NCBI RefSeq assembly: GCF_013394305.1
Contig: NZ_AP019810.1
Coordinates: 2,494,001 to 2,558,000 of the forward strand
Length of the DNA stretch: 64,000 nucleotides
Direction: 5' to 3'
Source of the DNA: Enterococcus mundtii
GTDB lineage: Bacteria; Bacillota; Bacilli; Lactobacillales; Enterococcaceae
Positions 8,055-17,951 of this stretch are shown piece after piece (the stretch's first letter is position 1; each line of letters starts with the position of its first letter). Under the pieces are notes generated by a model. It was not told where the DNA came from. It saw nothing but the letters and a program-made list of their open reading frames with translations, and ran no database searches. Position numbers and translations under genes: made by a program.

Positions 8055-9391
8055 CGCAAGAATATTTAACAGTTACCACCTTAACCAAATATTTGAAACG
8101 AAAATTTGAAGCAGATCCATATCTGGAAAGAGTTTATCTAACTGGCGAAATCTCGAATTTCCGTATGCGAGCGAATGCGCATCAATATTTCAGTTTAAAA
8201 GATGATCATGCAAAAATCTCTGCGATCATGTTCAAAGGTGCTTTCCAAAAGTTACGTTTTCAACCAAAAGAGGGCATGAAAGTGTTGGTGATCGGTCGGA
8301 TCTCCCTTTACGAGGCCAGCGGTTCTTATCAAATTTACGTGGAACATATGGAACCTGATGGCGTCGGTGCGTTATATCAAGAGCTAGAAGAACGAAAAGA
8401 GAAATTGATGAAAGAAGGTCTATTTGCTGGACCTAAAAAGGCATTGCCGAGATTTCCAAAACGCATCGCCGTTTTAACAAGTCCTAGTGGTGCGGTCATT
8501 CGTGATATTATCACGACGGTCAAACGCCGTTACCCAATCGCGCAACTTGTTTTGTTCCCAACTGTTGTGCAAGGAAACCAAGCAGCAGATGATGTCGTCC
8601 GCAATATCCAACGCGTTGAAGCGTTAGGAAATTTCGATACAATGATCATCGGACGTGGTGGTGGGTCGATCGAGGATCTTTGGCCTTTCAATGAAGAACG
8701 GGTGGCTCGTGCGATTTATCAAGCAAAAACACCGAGCATCTCTTCTGTCGGTCATGAGACAGATACGACGATTGCTGACTTAGTGGCTGATGTTCGAGCA
8801 GCGACACCGACGGCAGCAGCTGAGCTGGCTGTTCCAGTATTATCGGAAGAGTTGATGCGGATCAAGGAAAGACAAGCCCGCTTAGAGCAAGGGTTTTTAC
8901 GCCAAATCCAACGAAAACAAGAGCGGTTTGCCCGCTCAAGACAATCCTATGTCTTTCGCCAACCTGAACGACTTTATGAGGGACAAACGATCAAGCTAGA
9001 TCAATTGCGGCAACGCTTGTATCAAGCAACGCAACAAATTTACCATGCGAAAGAAAAACAAACCATGACCTTAAGTCATCAGTTGCAACAAGTTGCACCA
9101 ATTTATCGAGTGAAATCAGCCAAGCAAGAAACAAGCTACTTAGAAAAACGACTAGAAGAAAAAATGTACCAATATATGCAACAACAGCAACAAAAGTTTC
9201 AACAGACGGTTCAATCACTTGATTTACTTAGTCCTTTAAAAATCATGGGTAGAGGGTATAGCTACACCACGTTGCATGATCAGGTGGCAAAAAGTGTCGA
9301 TGAGATCCAAGTCGGTGATGAGTTAGTCATTCATTATGCAGATGGACAGGTCAAAGGCAAAGTGGAACAGATCAAAAAGGAGACAGAATAA
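8051..9391 (+). CDS. xseA: Exodeoxyribonuclease VII large subunit
   Basis: The 446-residue protein has an N-terminal OB fold (about 1-110, [20 protein letters not shown]), the catalytic region with [17 protein letters not shown] and [27 protein letters not shown], then a long coiled-coil region rich in Gln and Arg, and a small C-terminal domain (GRGYSYT). With XseB it degrades single-stranded DNA. It overlaps folD by 4 bases and xseB follows after one base. Confidence 0.96.
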   Translation: MTQEYLTVTTLTKYLKRKFEADPYLERVYLTGEISNFRMRANAHQYFSLKDDHAKISAIMFKGAFQKLRFQPKEGMKVLVIGRISLYEASGSYQIYVEHMEPDGVGALYQELEERKEKLMKEGLFAGPKKALPRFPKRIAVLTSPSGAVIRDIITTVKRRYPIAQLVLFPTVVQGNQAADDVVRNIQRVEALGNFDTMIIGRGGGSIEDLWPFNEERVARAIYQAKTPSISSVGHETDTTIADLVADVRAATPTAAAELAVPVLSEELMRIKERQARLEQGFLRQIQRKQERFARSRQSYVFRQPERLYEGQTIKLDQLRQRLYQATQQIYHAKEKQTMTLSHQLQQVAPIYRVKSAKQETSYLEKRLEEKMYQYMQQQQQKFQQTVQSLDLLSPLKIMGRGYSYTTLHDQVAKSVDEIQVGDELVIHYADGQVKGKVEQIKKETE

Positions 9392-9392
9392 G

Positions 9393-9620
9393 ATGGCAAA
9401 TCCAACATTTGAAGAATCATTGCAAGAATTAGAAAAAATCGTCATGCAATTAGAGCAAGGAGACGTTCCATTAGAATCAGCGTTAGATGCGTTCAAAAGA
9501 GGAATGGAATTAAGTAAGCAATGTCAAGATACTCTTTCTAAAGCAGAAGAAACCCTTACAAAAATGATGACTGAGACGAATGAAGAGATCACTTTTGACG
9601 AGAAAGAGGGGACACAATGA
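9393..9620 (+). CDS. xseB: Exodeoxyribonuclease VII small subunit
   Basis: The 75-residue helical hairpin protein has the family signature FEESLQELEKIVMQLEQGDVPLESALDAFKRGMEL. Several copies decorate XseA. The ATG at 9393 follows AAGGAGA and sits next to the xseA stop; the last 4 bases overlap ispA. Confidence 0.96.
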   Translation: MANPTFEESLQELEKIVMQLEQGDVPLESALDAFKRGMELSKQCQDTLSKAEETLTKMMTETNEEITFDEKEGTQ

Positions 9621-10504
9621 AACTAACCGATTTTTCTGCGACTCACCTTCCTTTGGTAGAAGAAGAAATGGTTTCTTTCATTACGGAATATACTTCGGAT
9701 GTATGCTTGAAAGAAAGTATGATCTATTCGATCCATGCAGGAGGAAAAAGAATCCGCCCACTTGCTTTATTAGCAACCGTGGCTTCTTTTGATGCCAAGA
9801 TCGATGCTTCAGCTTATCAAGTAGCAGCAGCATTAGAGATGATCCATACGTATTCATTGATCCATGATGATCTTCCAGCAATGGATAACGATGACTTGCG
9901 TCGAGGAAAACCAACCAACCATAAAGTCTATGGGGAGGCAATCGCAATTTTAGCAGGGGATGGATTATTGACGGGTGCCTTCCAGTTGATCAGCATGACC
10001 CACTTAGCGAACTCACCAAAATTGTTATTATTGCAACAATTGGCTGTTAGTGCTGGGACACAAGGCATGGTTGCAGGCCAAGCGGCAGATATCCAAGGGG
10101 AAACGAAAGATTTGGCGCTAGAAGAACTAGCATTGATCCATGAACGAAAGACTGGACGTTTGATACGTTATGCTTTGCTAGCAGGTGGGATTTTAGCAGA
10201 ACAACCAGAAGAAGTTTTGGTACAATTACAACAAATTGCCGCTCATCTTGGGTTAGCTTTTCAGATCCGTGATGATTTATTGGATGTGACTAGTACGACA
10301 GAAGCATTAGGGAAAACAGCTGGCAAGGATGAACGAGCGGATAAAAATACGTATCCACGTTTATTAGGGATCGAGCAGACAAGAGCTGCGTTGCAACGAG
10401 AAATCCATTCCGCCAATAGGATTATTGCCGAGTTAGAACAAGAAGTTTGTTCATTTGATGGAGAGATTCTTCGTCAGTTGGTCAAACGATTTGATGAGAA
10501 GTGA
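9617..10504 (+). CDS. ispA: Polyprenyl (farnesyl/geranylgeranyl) diphosphate synthase
   Basis: The 295-residue all-helical synthase carries the first Asp-rich motif DDLPAMDNDDLRRG (from Asp84) and the second DDLLD (from Asp219), which bind the Mg-diphosphates. It condenses isopentenyl diphosphate with allylic diphosphates for undecaprenyl phosphate and quinone chains. GGKRIRP near residue 41 is the usual IPP-binding block. No dxs follows, in line with the mevalonate pathway used by enterococci. Confidence 0.93.
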   Translation: MKLTDFSATHLPLVEEEMVSFITEYTSDVCLKESMIYSIHAGGKRIRPLALLATVASFDAKIDASAYQVAAALEMIHTYSLIHDDLPAMDNDDLRRGKPTNHKVYGEAIAILAGDGLLTGAFQLISMTHLANSPKLLLLQQLAVSAGTQGMVAGQAADIQGETKDLALEELALIHERKTGRLIRYALLAGGILAEQPEEVLVQLQQIAAHLGLAFQIRDDLLDVTSTTEALGKTAGKDERADKNTYPRLLGIEQTRAALQREIHSANRIIAELEQEVCSFDGEILRQLVKRFDEK

Positions 10505-10512
10505 GGAAGAGG

Positions 10513-11334
10513 ATGGAAAAAGAACGAGTAGATGTATTAGCCGTCAAACAAGGGCTATTTGAAACAAGGGAACAAGCAAAACGTTCCGTGATGGCAGGGT
10601 TGATCTATAATGAAAAAAATGAACGTTTTGATAAACCAGGAGAAAAAATCCCCGTTAGTAGTGAATTAAAAGTCAAAGGGAAAAAATTGCCGTATGTTTC
10701 TCGTGGTGGGTTGAAACTAGAAAAAGCATTAAAACAATTTGATCTAACAGTCAAAGATAAAGTATTGCTTGATATTGGGGCATCCACGGGAGGGTTTACC
10801 GATGCTGCCTTACAAAATGGAGCAAAAATGAGCTATGCCTTAGATGTAGGCTACAATCAGTTAGCATGGAAAATCAGACAAGATCCAAAAGTGGTCGTGA
10901 TGGAACGTGTTAACTTTCGTTATGCAAAACCTGAAGACTTTGATCAAGGTGTACCAGAAGTCGCTGTCATTGATGTATCATTCATCTCTTTGAAGCTGAT
11001 GCTACCGCCATTACATGCAATTTTGAAGCCAGAGGGTGAAGTAATTGCATTGATCAAACCACAATTTGAAGCAGGTAGAGAAGCGGTCGGTAAAAATGGC
11101 ATTGTTCGAGAAGCAACAACCCATCAACAAGTCATCGAACAAATTTTGACGTTTGCCACAGAGCAAGGGTTTGATGTATTAGATCTAAGTTACTCTCCTA
11201 TTACAGGTGGAGAAGGAAATATTGAATTTTTAGCGCACTTAAAAAAAGTATCAGATAAAGGAACAATCTATGCGAACGTTGATCCAGCTCACATCGTTGA
11301 AATGGCTCATGAACAATTCACGCATAAGCGGTAG
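10513..11334 (+). CDS. tlyA: TlyA family rRNA 2'-O-methyltransferase
   Basis: The 273-residue protein has an S4 RNA-binding domain (1-60, RVDVLAVKQGLFETREQAKRSV) and an FtsJ-type methyltransferase domain with the SAM site LLDIGASTGGFTDAALQ and catalytic-type Lys/Asp residues. The family (YqxC, or hemolysin TlyA) methylates rRNA. The ATG at 10513 has a GAGGAAGAGG box; a GTG at 10501 is also in frame. Order ispA-tlyA-argR-recN matches other Firmicutes. Confidence 0.92.
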   Translation: MEKERVDVLAVKQGLFETREQAKRSVMAGLIYNEKNERFDKPGEKIPVSSELKVKGKKLPYVSRGGLKLEKALKQFDLTVKDKVLLDIGASTGGFTDAALQNGAKMSYALDVGYNQLAWKIRQDPKVVVMERVNFRYAKPEDFDQGVPEVAVIDVSFISLKLMLPPLHAILKPEGEVIALIKPQFEAGREAVGKNGIVREATTHQQVIEQILTFATEQGFDVLDLSYSPITGGEGNIEFLAHLKKVSDKGTIYANVDPAHIVEMAHEQFTHKR

Positions 11335-11433
11335 TCTGGAAATTGACAAAAAAGACTATGAGTTCTTCTTTATTAAGCGCTTAAAATAAGCTATCATTGA
11401 AAGAAGAAGGATTGGTGAAGGAGCGGATTGAGC

Positions 11434-11883
11434 ATGAGAAAAAAAGATCGACATCGTTTGATTACTCGATTACTAAATGAACAAGATATACGTAAACAAG
11501 AAGAATTTGTTGAAATATTAAAAAATAAAGGGATTTCTGTTACACAAGCAACGATCTCAAGAGATATCAAAGAGCTTAAATTGATCAAAGTTCCCGCAGT
11601 TGATGGTGGCTATCGCTATAGTCTGCCTGCTGAAACAAGTGAAGATGTGAGCACAAAGCTAGAAAAACTATTGAAGGACGCATTTGTAGCAGTTGACCAG
11701 ATGGAAAAATTTGTTATTTTAAAGACTTTGCCGGGCAATGCTTCTGCAGCTGCAAATTTAATCGATAAACGTTACAAAAAAGAATTATTCTCGATTATCA
11801 ACGATGATGACAATGTGTTGATGATCACACGATTGGAAGAAGATGCTGTTCAATTAAAGAAAGATTTTCTGCATTACCTTTAA
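11434..11883 (+). CDS. argR: ArgR family arginine-responsive repressor
   Basis: The 149-residue protein has an N-terminal winged helix (RHRLITRLLNEQDIRKQEEFVEIL, VTQATISRDIKELKLIKV) and a C-terminal oligomerization and arginine-binding domain ending in the IINDDDNVLMITR block. It would control arginine genes and probably recN read-through. ATG at 11434 is chosen over TTG at 11428 for its distance to GGAG. A 12-base palindrome TTAAGCGCTTAA (11373-11384) lies upstream and could be an operator; TTGACA at 11343 has no well-spaced -10. Enterococci usually carry several ArgR paralogs, so the targets are open. Confidence 0.9.
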   Translation: MRKKDRHRLITRLLNEQDIRKQEEFVEILKNKGISVTQATISRDIKELKLIKVPAVDGGYRYSLPAETSEDVSTKLEKLLKDAFVAVDQMEKFVILKTLPGNASAAANLIDKRYKKELFSIINDDDNVLMITRLEEDAVQLKKDFLHYL

Positions 11884-11900
11884 TCTAAGGAGTGATTGCA

Positions 11901-13580
11901 ATGCTACAAGAAATCAGTATCACCAATTTTGCGATTATTCCTGAATTGCGTTTGTCGTTTCATGAAGGAATGACAGCATTAACAGGAGAAACCGGAGCCG
12001 GTAAGTCAATTATTATTGATGCTTTGGGCTTATTAGCAGGTGGTCGCGGATCAAGTGATTATATTCGTCAAGGTGCCGATAAATGTATTCTGGAAGGGTT
12101 GTTTGAATGGCCTAAACAAGAAGGTTTTGAAGCTTTGATGAAAGAGTTAGGGATTGAGTCCGATGGTTCAAATCTGATCGTCCGTCGAGATATGTCTTTA
12201 GCAGGTAAGAATGTTTGTCGAGTGAATGGACATATCGTGACATTAGCGAATTTGCGACGCGTAGGTAGTTATTTAGTGGATATCCAAGGTCAAAATGAAC
12301 ATCAGGAACTATTACAACCTGAATCACATCTTGTGTTACTTGATCGTTTTGGAGACTCGACATTCCAACAGAAAAAAAGAGCGTACCAAGAAGCCTATCA
12401 AGCGTATCGTGAACTTGAAAGAAAAGTACGTAAGATCCAACAAAACGAAAAAAACTATGTCCAACGTATCGATATGTTGAATTTCCAACAAGAAGAAATC
12501 GCAGCCGCCCAATTAGAAGTTGGTGAAGAAGAAAAACTTCGAGAAGAGCGCGATAAATTAAGTAATTATCAAAAAATCGTCGATGGTTTAGCTACTGCTT
12601 ATGGGGCGCTCAGTGAAGGTGAACAAAGTAGTCTTGATGGGGTGGGAATGGCTGTTTCCGAGATCCAAAGTATTGCCCACCTTGATTCAGAGTATGAAGC
12701 AATTTTTGATAATATCCAGAGTGCCTATTATTTATTGCAAGATGCAGTAGGGGACATGAGCAGGCAAATCGATCTGCTTGAACTGGATGAGAATCGTTTG
12801 GAAGAAGTGACGCAACGCATGGAAACGATTCGCCAATTGAAGCGTAAATATGGCGATTCAGTTGAAGCTATCTTAGCCTACTATGAAGAAATCACAGAAG
12901 AATTGGATTCATCTGATTTTACAGAAGGTCAACTTGATAAAATGAAGAATGAACTGACTCAAAAAGAAGAGTGGGCGTTTCAATGTGCAGAAGAACTCCA
13001 TCAAGCAAGAAAAGCGATCGCCAGTGACTTAGAACAGTCGATTCTGCGTGAATTAAAGAGTCTTTATATGGAAAACACCGAATTTGAAGTTCGTTTTTCA
13101 ACGCAAGCAAATGGACGCTTAGATGAGCAAGGTTTTGATATTGTCGAATTTTATATCACGACAAATCCTGGAGAACCATTGAAGCCACTAGTCAAGGTAG
13201 CATCAGGTGGGGAATTGTCACGAGTATTACTTGCTCTGAAAACCATTTTTTCTTCGGAACAAGGTGTGACTAGTATCATTTTTGACGAAGTTGATACTGG
13301 TGTTAGTGGCAGAGTGGCACAAGCCATTGCGGATAAAATATTGAAAATATCCAAATATTCCCAAGTACTTTGTATCACGCATCTTCCTCAAGTGGCGGCG
13401 GTAGCGGATTATCAATATTACATTGTAAAAGAAGTCGTCGGCGGAAGAACACAAACATCCGTCGCCGAATTAGCTGCAGCTGAAAGAGAAAATGAAATCG
13501 CACGAATGTTAGCGGGAAGTGAAATCACGCCTTTAACGATCGAACACGCCAAAGAGTTGTTACGTTTGGCGAAAAAATAA
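11901..13580 (+). CDS. recN: DNA repair protein RecN
   Basis: The 559-residue SMC-like ATPase shows Walker A GETGAGKS (from Gly29), a central coiled coil, the ABC-type signature VASGGELSRVLLALK, and Walker B SIIFDEVDTGVSG. It acts early in double-strand break repair. The ATG at 11901 follows TAAGGAGTG. It is the last gene of the operon and a terminator follows. Confidence 0.96.
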   Translation: MLQEISITNFAIIPELRLSFHEGMTALTGETGAGKSIIIDALGLLAGGRGSSDYIRQGADKCILEGLFEWPKQEGFEALMKELGIESDGSNLIVRRDMSLAGKNVCRVNGHIVTLANLRRVGSYLVDIQGQNEHQELLQPESHLVLLDRFGDSTFQQKKRAYQEAYQAYRELERKVRKIQQNEKNYVQRIDMLNFQQEEIAAAQLEVGEEEKLREERDKLSNYQKIVDGLATAYGALSEGEQSSLDGVGMAVSEIQSIAHLDSEYEAIFDNIQSAYYLLQDAVGDMSRQIDLLELDENRLEEVTQRMETIRQLKRKYGDSVEAILAYYEEITEELDSSDFTEGQLDKMKNELTQKEEWAFQCAEELHQARKAIASDLEQSILRELKSLYMENTEFEVRFSTQANGRLDEQGFDIVEFYITTNPGEPLKPLVKVASGGELSRVLLALKTIFSSEQGVTSIIFDEVDTGVSGRVAQAIADKILKISKYSQVLCITHLPQVAAVADYQYYIVKEVVGGRTQTSVAELAAAERENEIARMLAGSEITPLTIEHAKELLRLAKK

Positions 13581-13588
13581 ATAAAAAA

Positions 13589-13633
13589 TAAAAATCACCC
13601 TTTGCCTACATTGGCTAGGGTGATTTTATTTTG
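13589..13633 (+). terminator. Terminator after recN
   Basis: AAAATCACCCT pairs with AGGGTGATTTT around a 15-base loop; A and T tracts on both sides allow action in either direction. Confidence 0.8.
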
Positions 13634-14434
13634 CTTTTTAGGGAATAGAGGTAAAAAAACAGTTGAAATCTTTCCCGACAGAAAAAGTAATTAGTTATTT
13701 TTATATTGTATTTTATTATATTTTTTTTTTGATTTTGAGAATGAAATTTGTAAATCCAAAAGCTGTCGATAGTCAATCAATAGTTAATTCGCTTACAAAG
13801 TCCTATCATTTTTTAATCATAAAAATTTTTTTTAATGACAAAAAGATAAAATCAGTAGTAATGTTTTCCCAGATTTTGATTATGTTTGAAAAAAAGCACT
13901 ACACATAAATTAGTTTAAACGTATGATTATTGAAAATAATTCTTTTTTGAACGCTAAGAACAGATACTTGAGGTTAGTAGGAAAAGGATGTCATAAATAG
14001 TCTAAAGTATTTCTGTAAATAAACAAGAAATATTATCTCTGTAACTACTACGGATAAAAGATAGGTTTGTAAGAATGTAATAGATTAGTAAATGAATAAC
14101 ACGAATATTCTTAGATCAATAAAAGCTATCATTGATTCGCTTAAAGTATTGTATTAAAAGTATCGTCATATCGTCTATGTAAATGATTCGTTTCCGCTGG
14201 TGATTTATTTGTTATAGAAATAGCAAACTCAATGATTATTGTTCGTTGTTTTTGTCCAAATGGTGGTTACGTCGTATTTTTACTCATAGAGAATACCTAC
14301 AAGAAAGGGAGGAAGGGACAATTCATCTAAAATTTTTTTGTAAATGGGTGATTTAGGAACATCCACTTTTAGAAGTTTCCTAAGAAAAAGGATTGGAACA
14401 AAACAAATACATAAAAATGCGAGGAGTGTAAGAT
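13634..14434. other. AT-rich leader of the accessory island
   Basis: About 800 bases are visibly richer in A and T than the neighbours. An open frame at 13663-13908 starts at TTG with no ribosome site and is very rich in Phe, Tyr, Ile and Lys, as chance AT-rich frames are, so I do not call it. A short inverted repeat TTAGGAA/TTTCCTAA lies at about 14352-14383. GGGAGGAAGGG near 14307 resembles a ribosome site but no frame follows it. The region may hold the promoter and a leader RNA of the next gene, or decayed genes. Confidence 0.4.
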
Positions 14435-16561
14435 ATGCCAATAATTGATTTCAGAGAAACAGGTGGAAAGTTCATTAATCGAATGCATGACGCTAATAAG
14501 ACAAATACTCAAGAAGATTTGAGTAGATTAGCTGTTCGGACAGGAAATGAATCCCTAAATGTGAGAGCAAACCCAATTATTTCTTATCTTTATTATTCGA
14601 CAGGTATTCTTCAAAATATAACACTACAGCCGATAAATCAAAGGAATGATCGAATTGTAGGAAATGCAAGCACCTCATTTGGAGAAAGAAATCAAGAAAA
14701 TCCTTCGTTTGATTTAAATACTAGAGCAAATGCAACTCAAAGCTATCGTAATGTATTACAGATCATTCCCCAAGTCAGTATAGATCAAAGAGTTACAGCG
14801 CCAAATGAGCTAGCTAATATGACAGGTACGCTTCCTAAACAATTTAATAGTGAGTATGTTTCTAAAAAGAAATTGAAATTTAAACGTAAAGAATCTAGTG
14901 AACATAAGGGCAATACATCTCGCAATACAAGTGATGTAATGCAACAATCCCTAAATGAAAGTAGACAGATCAATCCAAGACATCACCGAGCGCTCTCCAA
15001 AAAATCCTCCTATTTAATTAAGAAAGTCACAAGTGAGTTACATGATCAGAGAGTAAAAATTCTGAATAGTATTCAAAATGATGAAATGTTTAAGTCTGAA
15101 GTAAGATCATCCAACCAAGAGCAAACATCCCAAACAAAAGACAATGAGCTAACGAATAATGGGAATACTTCCTGGCAAGAAGAAAAGTTTCACTTGTCAC
15201 AGGAAGGTGTAGATTCAATTAAGAAAGATACAAGTGAACTACATGATCAGGAAGTAAAAAGTCCGAATACTATTCAAAAAGATGAGACTTCTTTTGTTTA
15301 TAAAATCCCTAAGTTTGAAGCAAGAACATCCAAGCGAAATCAGGAAACAGACTCTCGTAATCGAACAACCAATATGGAAAATCAGGGAATGACAAAGAAA
15401 TTTGTACAAGGTTCTCAGCAAGCCTCTTCATCCCAAACAAAAGATAGTCCAAATTCAGATTTTAGATTGCGAGAAGAAAATGAGTCAACAAGCACTGGAA
15501 TAGCGTCATGGCAAAAAGGAAAGTATCACTTGTCACAGGAAGGTGTAGATACAACTCAGAAATCGACGATTGAACTACAGGATAAGGTAATACAAAGTTT
15601 GAAGAGTATTCAAAATGATGACATATCTAAGTTTGAAGCAAGACCATCCAAGCGAAATCAGGGAACAGACTCACGTAATCGGACAATCTATATGGAAAAA
15701 CAGAGAATGACAAAGGAATTTGTAGAAGGTTTACAGCAAGCCACTTCATCCCAAACAAAAGATAATCCTGTATTTGAAGCAAGAAATGTAAGAGGTGAAA
15801 ACGAAGAAAGCTTAACACACGGTATAGGAGAAAGTCTAATCAAGTTCGGAGAGCAAGCATATCCTTATCGTTCTAAGGCTGAAATATATTAACAGGCGAT
15901 TCCTACGCAACTGTCTCAAAATAAATCACAGGATCTGTATAACAGCTTGGCGAATCAAAAAACTATTGATTTAAAAGATACACGGACAGGTGAATATATT
16001 TTAAAAATGATAGAATCATCGGATGGACAGAATTTCCCCGCAGAATTGAAGGATTTTTTGAAAGATTTACAGCAAGCTCCTTCATCCCAGACAAAAGACA
16101 TTCCAATTCCAGAGTTTAGATTGAGAGAAGAACATCATATAGCAAGCAATGGGATCGATTCCTGGCAAAAAGAAAAGTCTCATTTGTCACAGGAAAGTTT
16201 AGAACCAAATAAGAAAGAGTCAAGGGAACTATATGATCAGTTGGTACACGGCACGAGCAGCATAAAAAAAGATGAGACTTCTTTTGTTTATGGAATGCCT
16301 AAATTTGAAGCCAGATCATCCAAGGGGGATCAGAGAGCAGAATCACTCGATCGGCTAACGAATATAGAGAATCTAGGAATCTTTAAGAAGTTTTCAGATG
16401 GGCTAAGCATCGATAAATTTTCGTCAGCCAAAGCAAAAAACGACATTGATAAAAACCTACAAACGTTTATTGAAAAACAAAACGGAAATAAGCCAAGGTT
16501 ATCTGTGCTTGTAGGGAATGCTAAAGTAAAAAGTCAAAATATAATTAATCAAGAAAAATAG
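14435..16561 (+). pseudogene. Repetitive polar protein, reading frame broken by one in-frame TAA
   Basis: I do not recognise this gene. A strong GAGGAG box eight bases before the ATG at 14435 starts a 485-codon frame that stops at TAA 15890-15892. The same frame then stays open for a further 222 codons to 16559-16561, with no ribosome site at the next TTG (15947). The repeats continue across the stop: SQTKD occurs at residues 232, 333, 439 and 551, each followed in most units by SWQ-EK--LSQE, a Lys/Glu-rich stretch, and KFEAR-SK. The unit is about 100-110 residues. The protein is rich in Ser, Gln, Asn, Lys and Glu and has no signal peptide, cell-wall anchor or clear membrane segment; one short hydrophobic stretch lies near residues 50-65. 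Most simply it is one gene inactivated by a recent nonsense change; stop-codon readthrough is possible but unsupported. Confidence 0.6.
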
Positions 16562-16748
16562 CGTTCAAGAGCAAATCGAAAAGAACCAAGTTTGAGCATA
16601 TAGTTAATTGAAGACAATAAAAAGATGACTAAAAAATTAGGATAGTAGTACTTTTCTACCACAAACGTTATCAAGGCTAATGGGAAAACAGAATGTTGAC
16701 TACGGTAAATAATGAATGCCAATTAAATAAATAGAAGGAGTGAAAGGA
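16562..16748. other. Spacer between the two repetitive-protein genes
   Basis: The 187-base spacer contains TTGACT near 16696 but no well-spaced -10, and the AAGGAG box of the next gene. I see no terminator, so the genes may be co-transcribed. Confidence 0.4.
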
Positions 16749-17951
16749 ATGCCAGGAGAAAATCATAACGAGAGAATAGGACGATTCGACAACAGTGTTA
16801 TAGACAAGCAAGATCCGCATGGGTTAGAGCGTGAGTTAAGGGCTCTGAGTAATCAAAGAAGATTTCATCTGAATAGAGGGGAATTTTCTGCTTTCACGGG
16901 AGCGGTATACGCAACCAGTGTGTTAAATATGTTAACACCAGTGGTTGCGCATGGCCCTAATCGATTGAATGTACCAAAAGAAAAAAACAACGAAATGAAA
17001 AGAACTTCCGAACAATCAATGGATTATCTACGTACCTCCAACATCACAGCTAGTCATACACAGAGCAATAACGTTTCCCCTCACAACATGACAATTGATT
17101 TAAAAAATACACTTAATCACTGGGACGTTGAACTTAACAATTTAATGGTTTCAAATAAAAAGGATATTAATAAAAATGTTCATCAGAGACCACGAAGAAC
17201 ACTAAATCAGCGAAGCCAATTTAGAAATCTTACAGCAGAAAATGTTGCAGAACAAATTAAAAATACTTTGAAAGGTTTTGTTGAGGAAATCCAGAAGCCC
17301 CCGACGTCGGTTGGAGCAGCAAACCTACCTTTAGAGGAAATCCAGAAGCCCCCGACAGCGGTTGGACAAGTAAATCTACCATTTGGGGAAGCCCAGAAGC
17401 CTCAAACAGCGATTGAACCAGTTAAAAAAACGTTTGAGGAAATGTACACGCCTAGCACAGCACTTGAACGATTGGATCACCCTCCCAAGATAAACGAGGC
17501 ATTTTGGGATAAAGTAACTAAAGTCTTTACTGATTTTTTCAGGCAATATGAAATACCTACTGATAGAGGTGGTGGGCAAGGAGCAAAGGATCAATCCATG
17601 TTGTCCTATGTTTCAAATTTGATGTCTTTTGCATTGCCTGATCTCCAATTATTTACTATTAACCTAGGGAAAGCAAATAAAGACAATATATCACCCCAAT
17701 CGTTTGATCAACCTACTTCCTCTGACCATAGTTTGGGACAAGAAAATTTTGCAACTCAAATTTTGGATGCAACGAAAATACTAATCAATGAGTTTACGAA
17801 TCATGATTTATCCAAAAGCTTATCGAAGGATATAGCAAGTTACAAAAACCTCAGGGATGAGCAAAATTCAGGGCTTACGCAAGAAGCGAAGATTTCAAGC
17901 CAATCCAATCAACGCCAATTTGATTTCTCAGCCTGGAATGAGCAATTTTAA
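16749..17951 (+). CDS. Uncharacterized protein with 17-residue tandem repeats
   Basis: I do not recognise this gene. The 400-residue product starts at the ATG at 16749, eight bases after AAGGAG; a GTG at 16740 overlaps that box. Residues 179-246 are four tandem 17-residue units (EEIQKPPT-VG--NLP- type, progressively diverged). Around residues 49-70 is a mildly hydrophobic stretch (FTGAVYATSVLNMLTPVVAHG) that could be a membrane or packing helix. The remainder is polar and Asn/Gln-rich. There is no signal peptide or known motif. It belongs to the same island as the broken gene upstream, and both have a hydrophobic block followed by a long polar tail. Whether the real product continues into the next frame is open (see the overlap at 17836-17951). 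Confidence 0.6.
   Translation: MPGENHNERIGRFDNSVIDKQDPHGLERELRALSNQRRFHLNRGEFSAFTGAVYATSVLNMLTPVVAHGPNRLNVPKEKNNEMKRTSEQSMDYLRTSNITASHTQSNNVSPHNMTIDLKNTLNHWDVELNNLMVSNKKDINKNVHQRPRRTLNQRSQFRNLTAENVAEQIKNTLKGFVEEIQKPPTSVGAANLPLEEIQKPPTAVGQVNLPFGEAQKPQTAIEPVKKTFEEMYTPSTALERLDHPPKINEAFWDKVTKVFTDFFRQYEIPTDRGGGQGAKDQSMLSYVSNLMSFALPDLQLFTINLGKANKDNISPQSFDQPTSSDHSLGQENFATQILDATKILINEFTNHDLSKSLSKDIASYKNLRDEQNSGLTQEAKISSQSNQRQFDFSAWNEQF
17283..17486 (+). repeat. Four tandem 51-bp units (17 residues each)
   Basis: Units start at 17283, 17334, 17385 and 17436. The first two are nearly identical at DNA level (GAGGAAATCCAGAAGCCCCC), the third and fourth more diverged, which suggests duplication followed by drift. 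Confidence 0.8.

Noticed and set aside
11343-11374. TTGACA with TTTATT as argR promoter
   Set aside because: The spacing is about 20 bases, too wide for a confident call.
13663-13908. 81-codon frame in the AT-rich leader of the island
   Set aside because: TTG start, no ribosome site, and a composition expected from chance in AT-rich DNA.
15947-16561. Separate gene starting at TTG 15947
   Set aside because: No ribosome site, and it is in the same frame as the gene upstream with the repeats continuing; I treat it as the second half of a broken gene.
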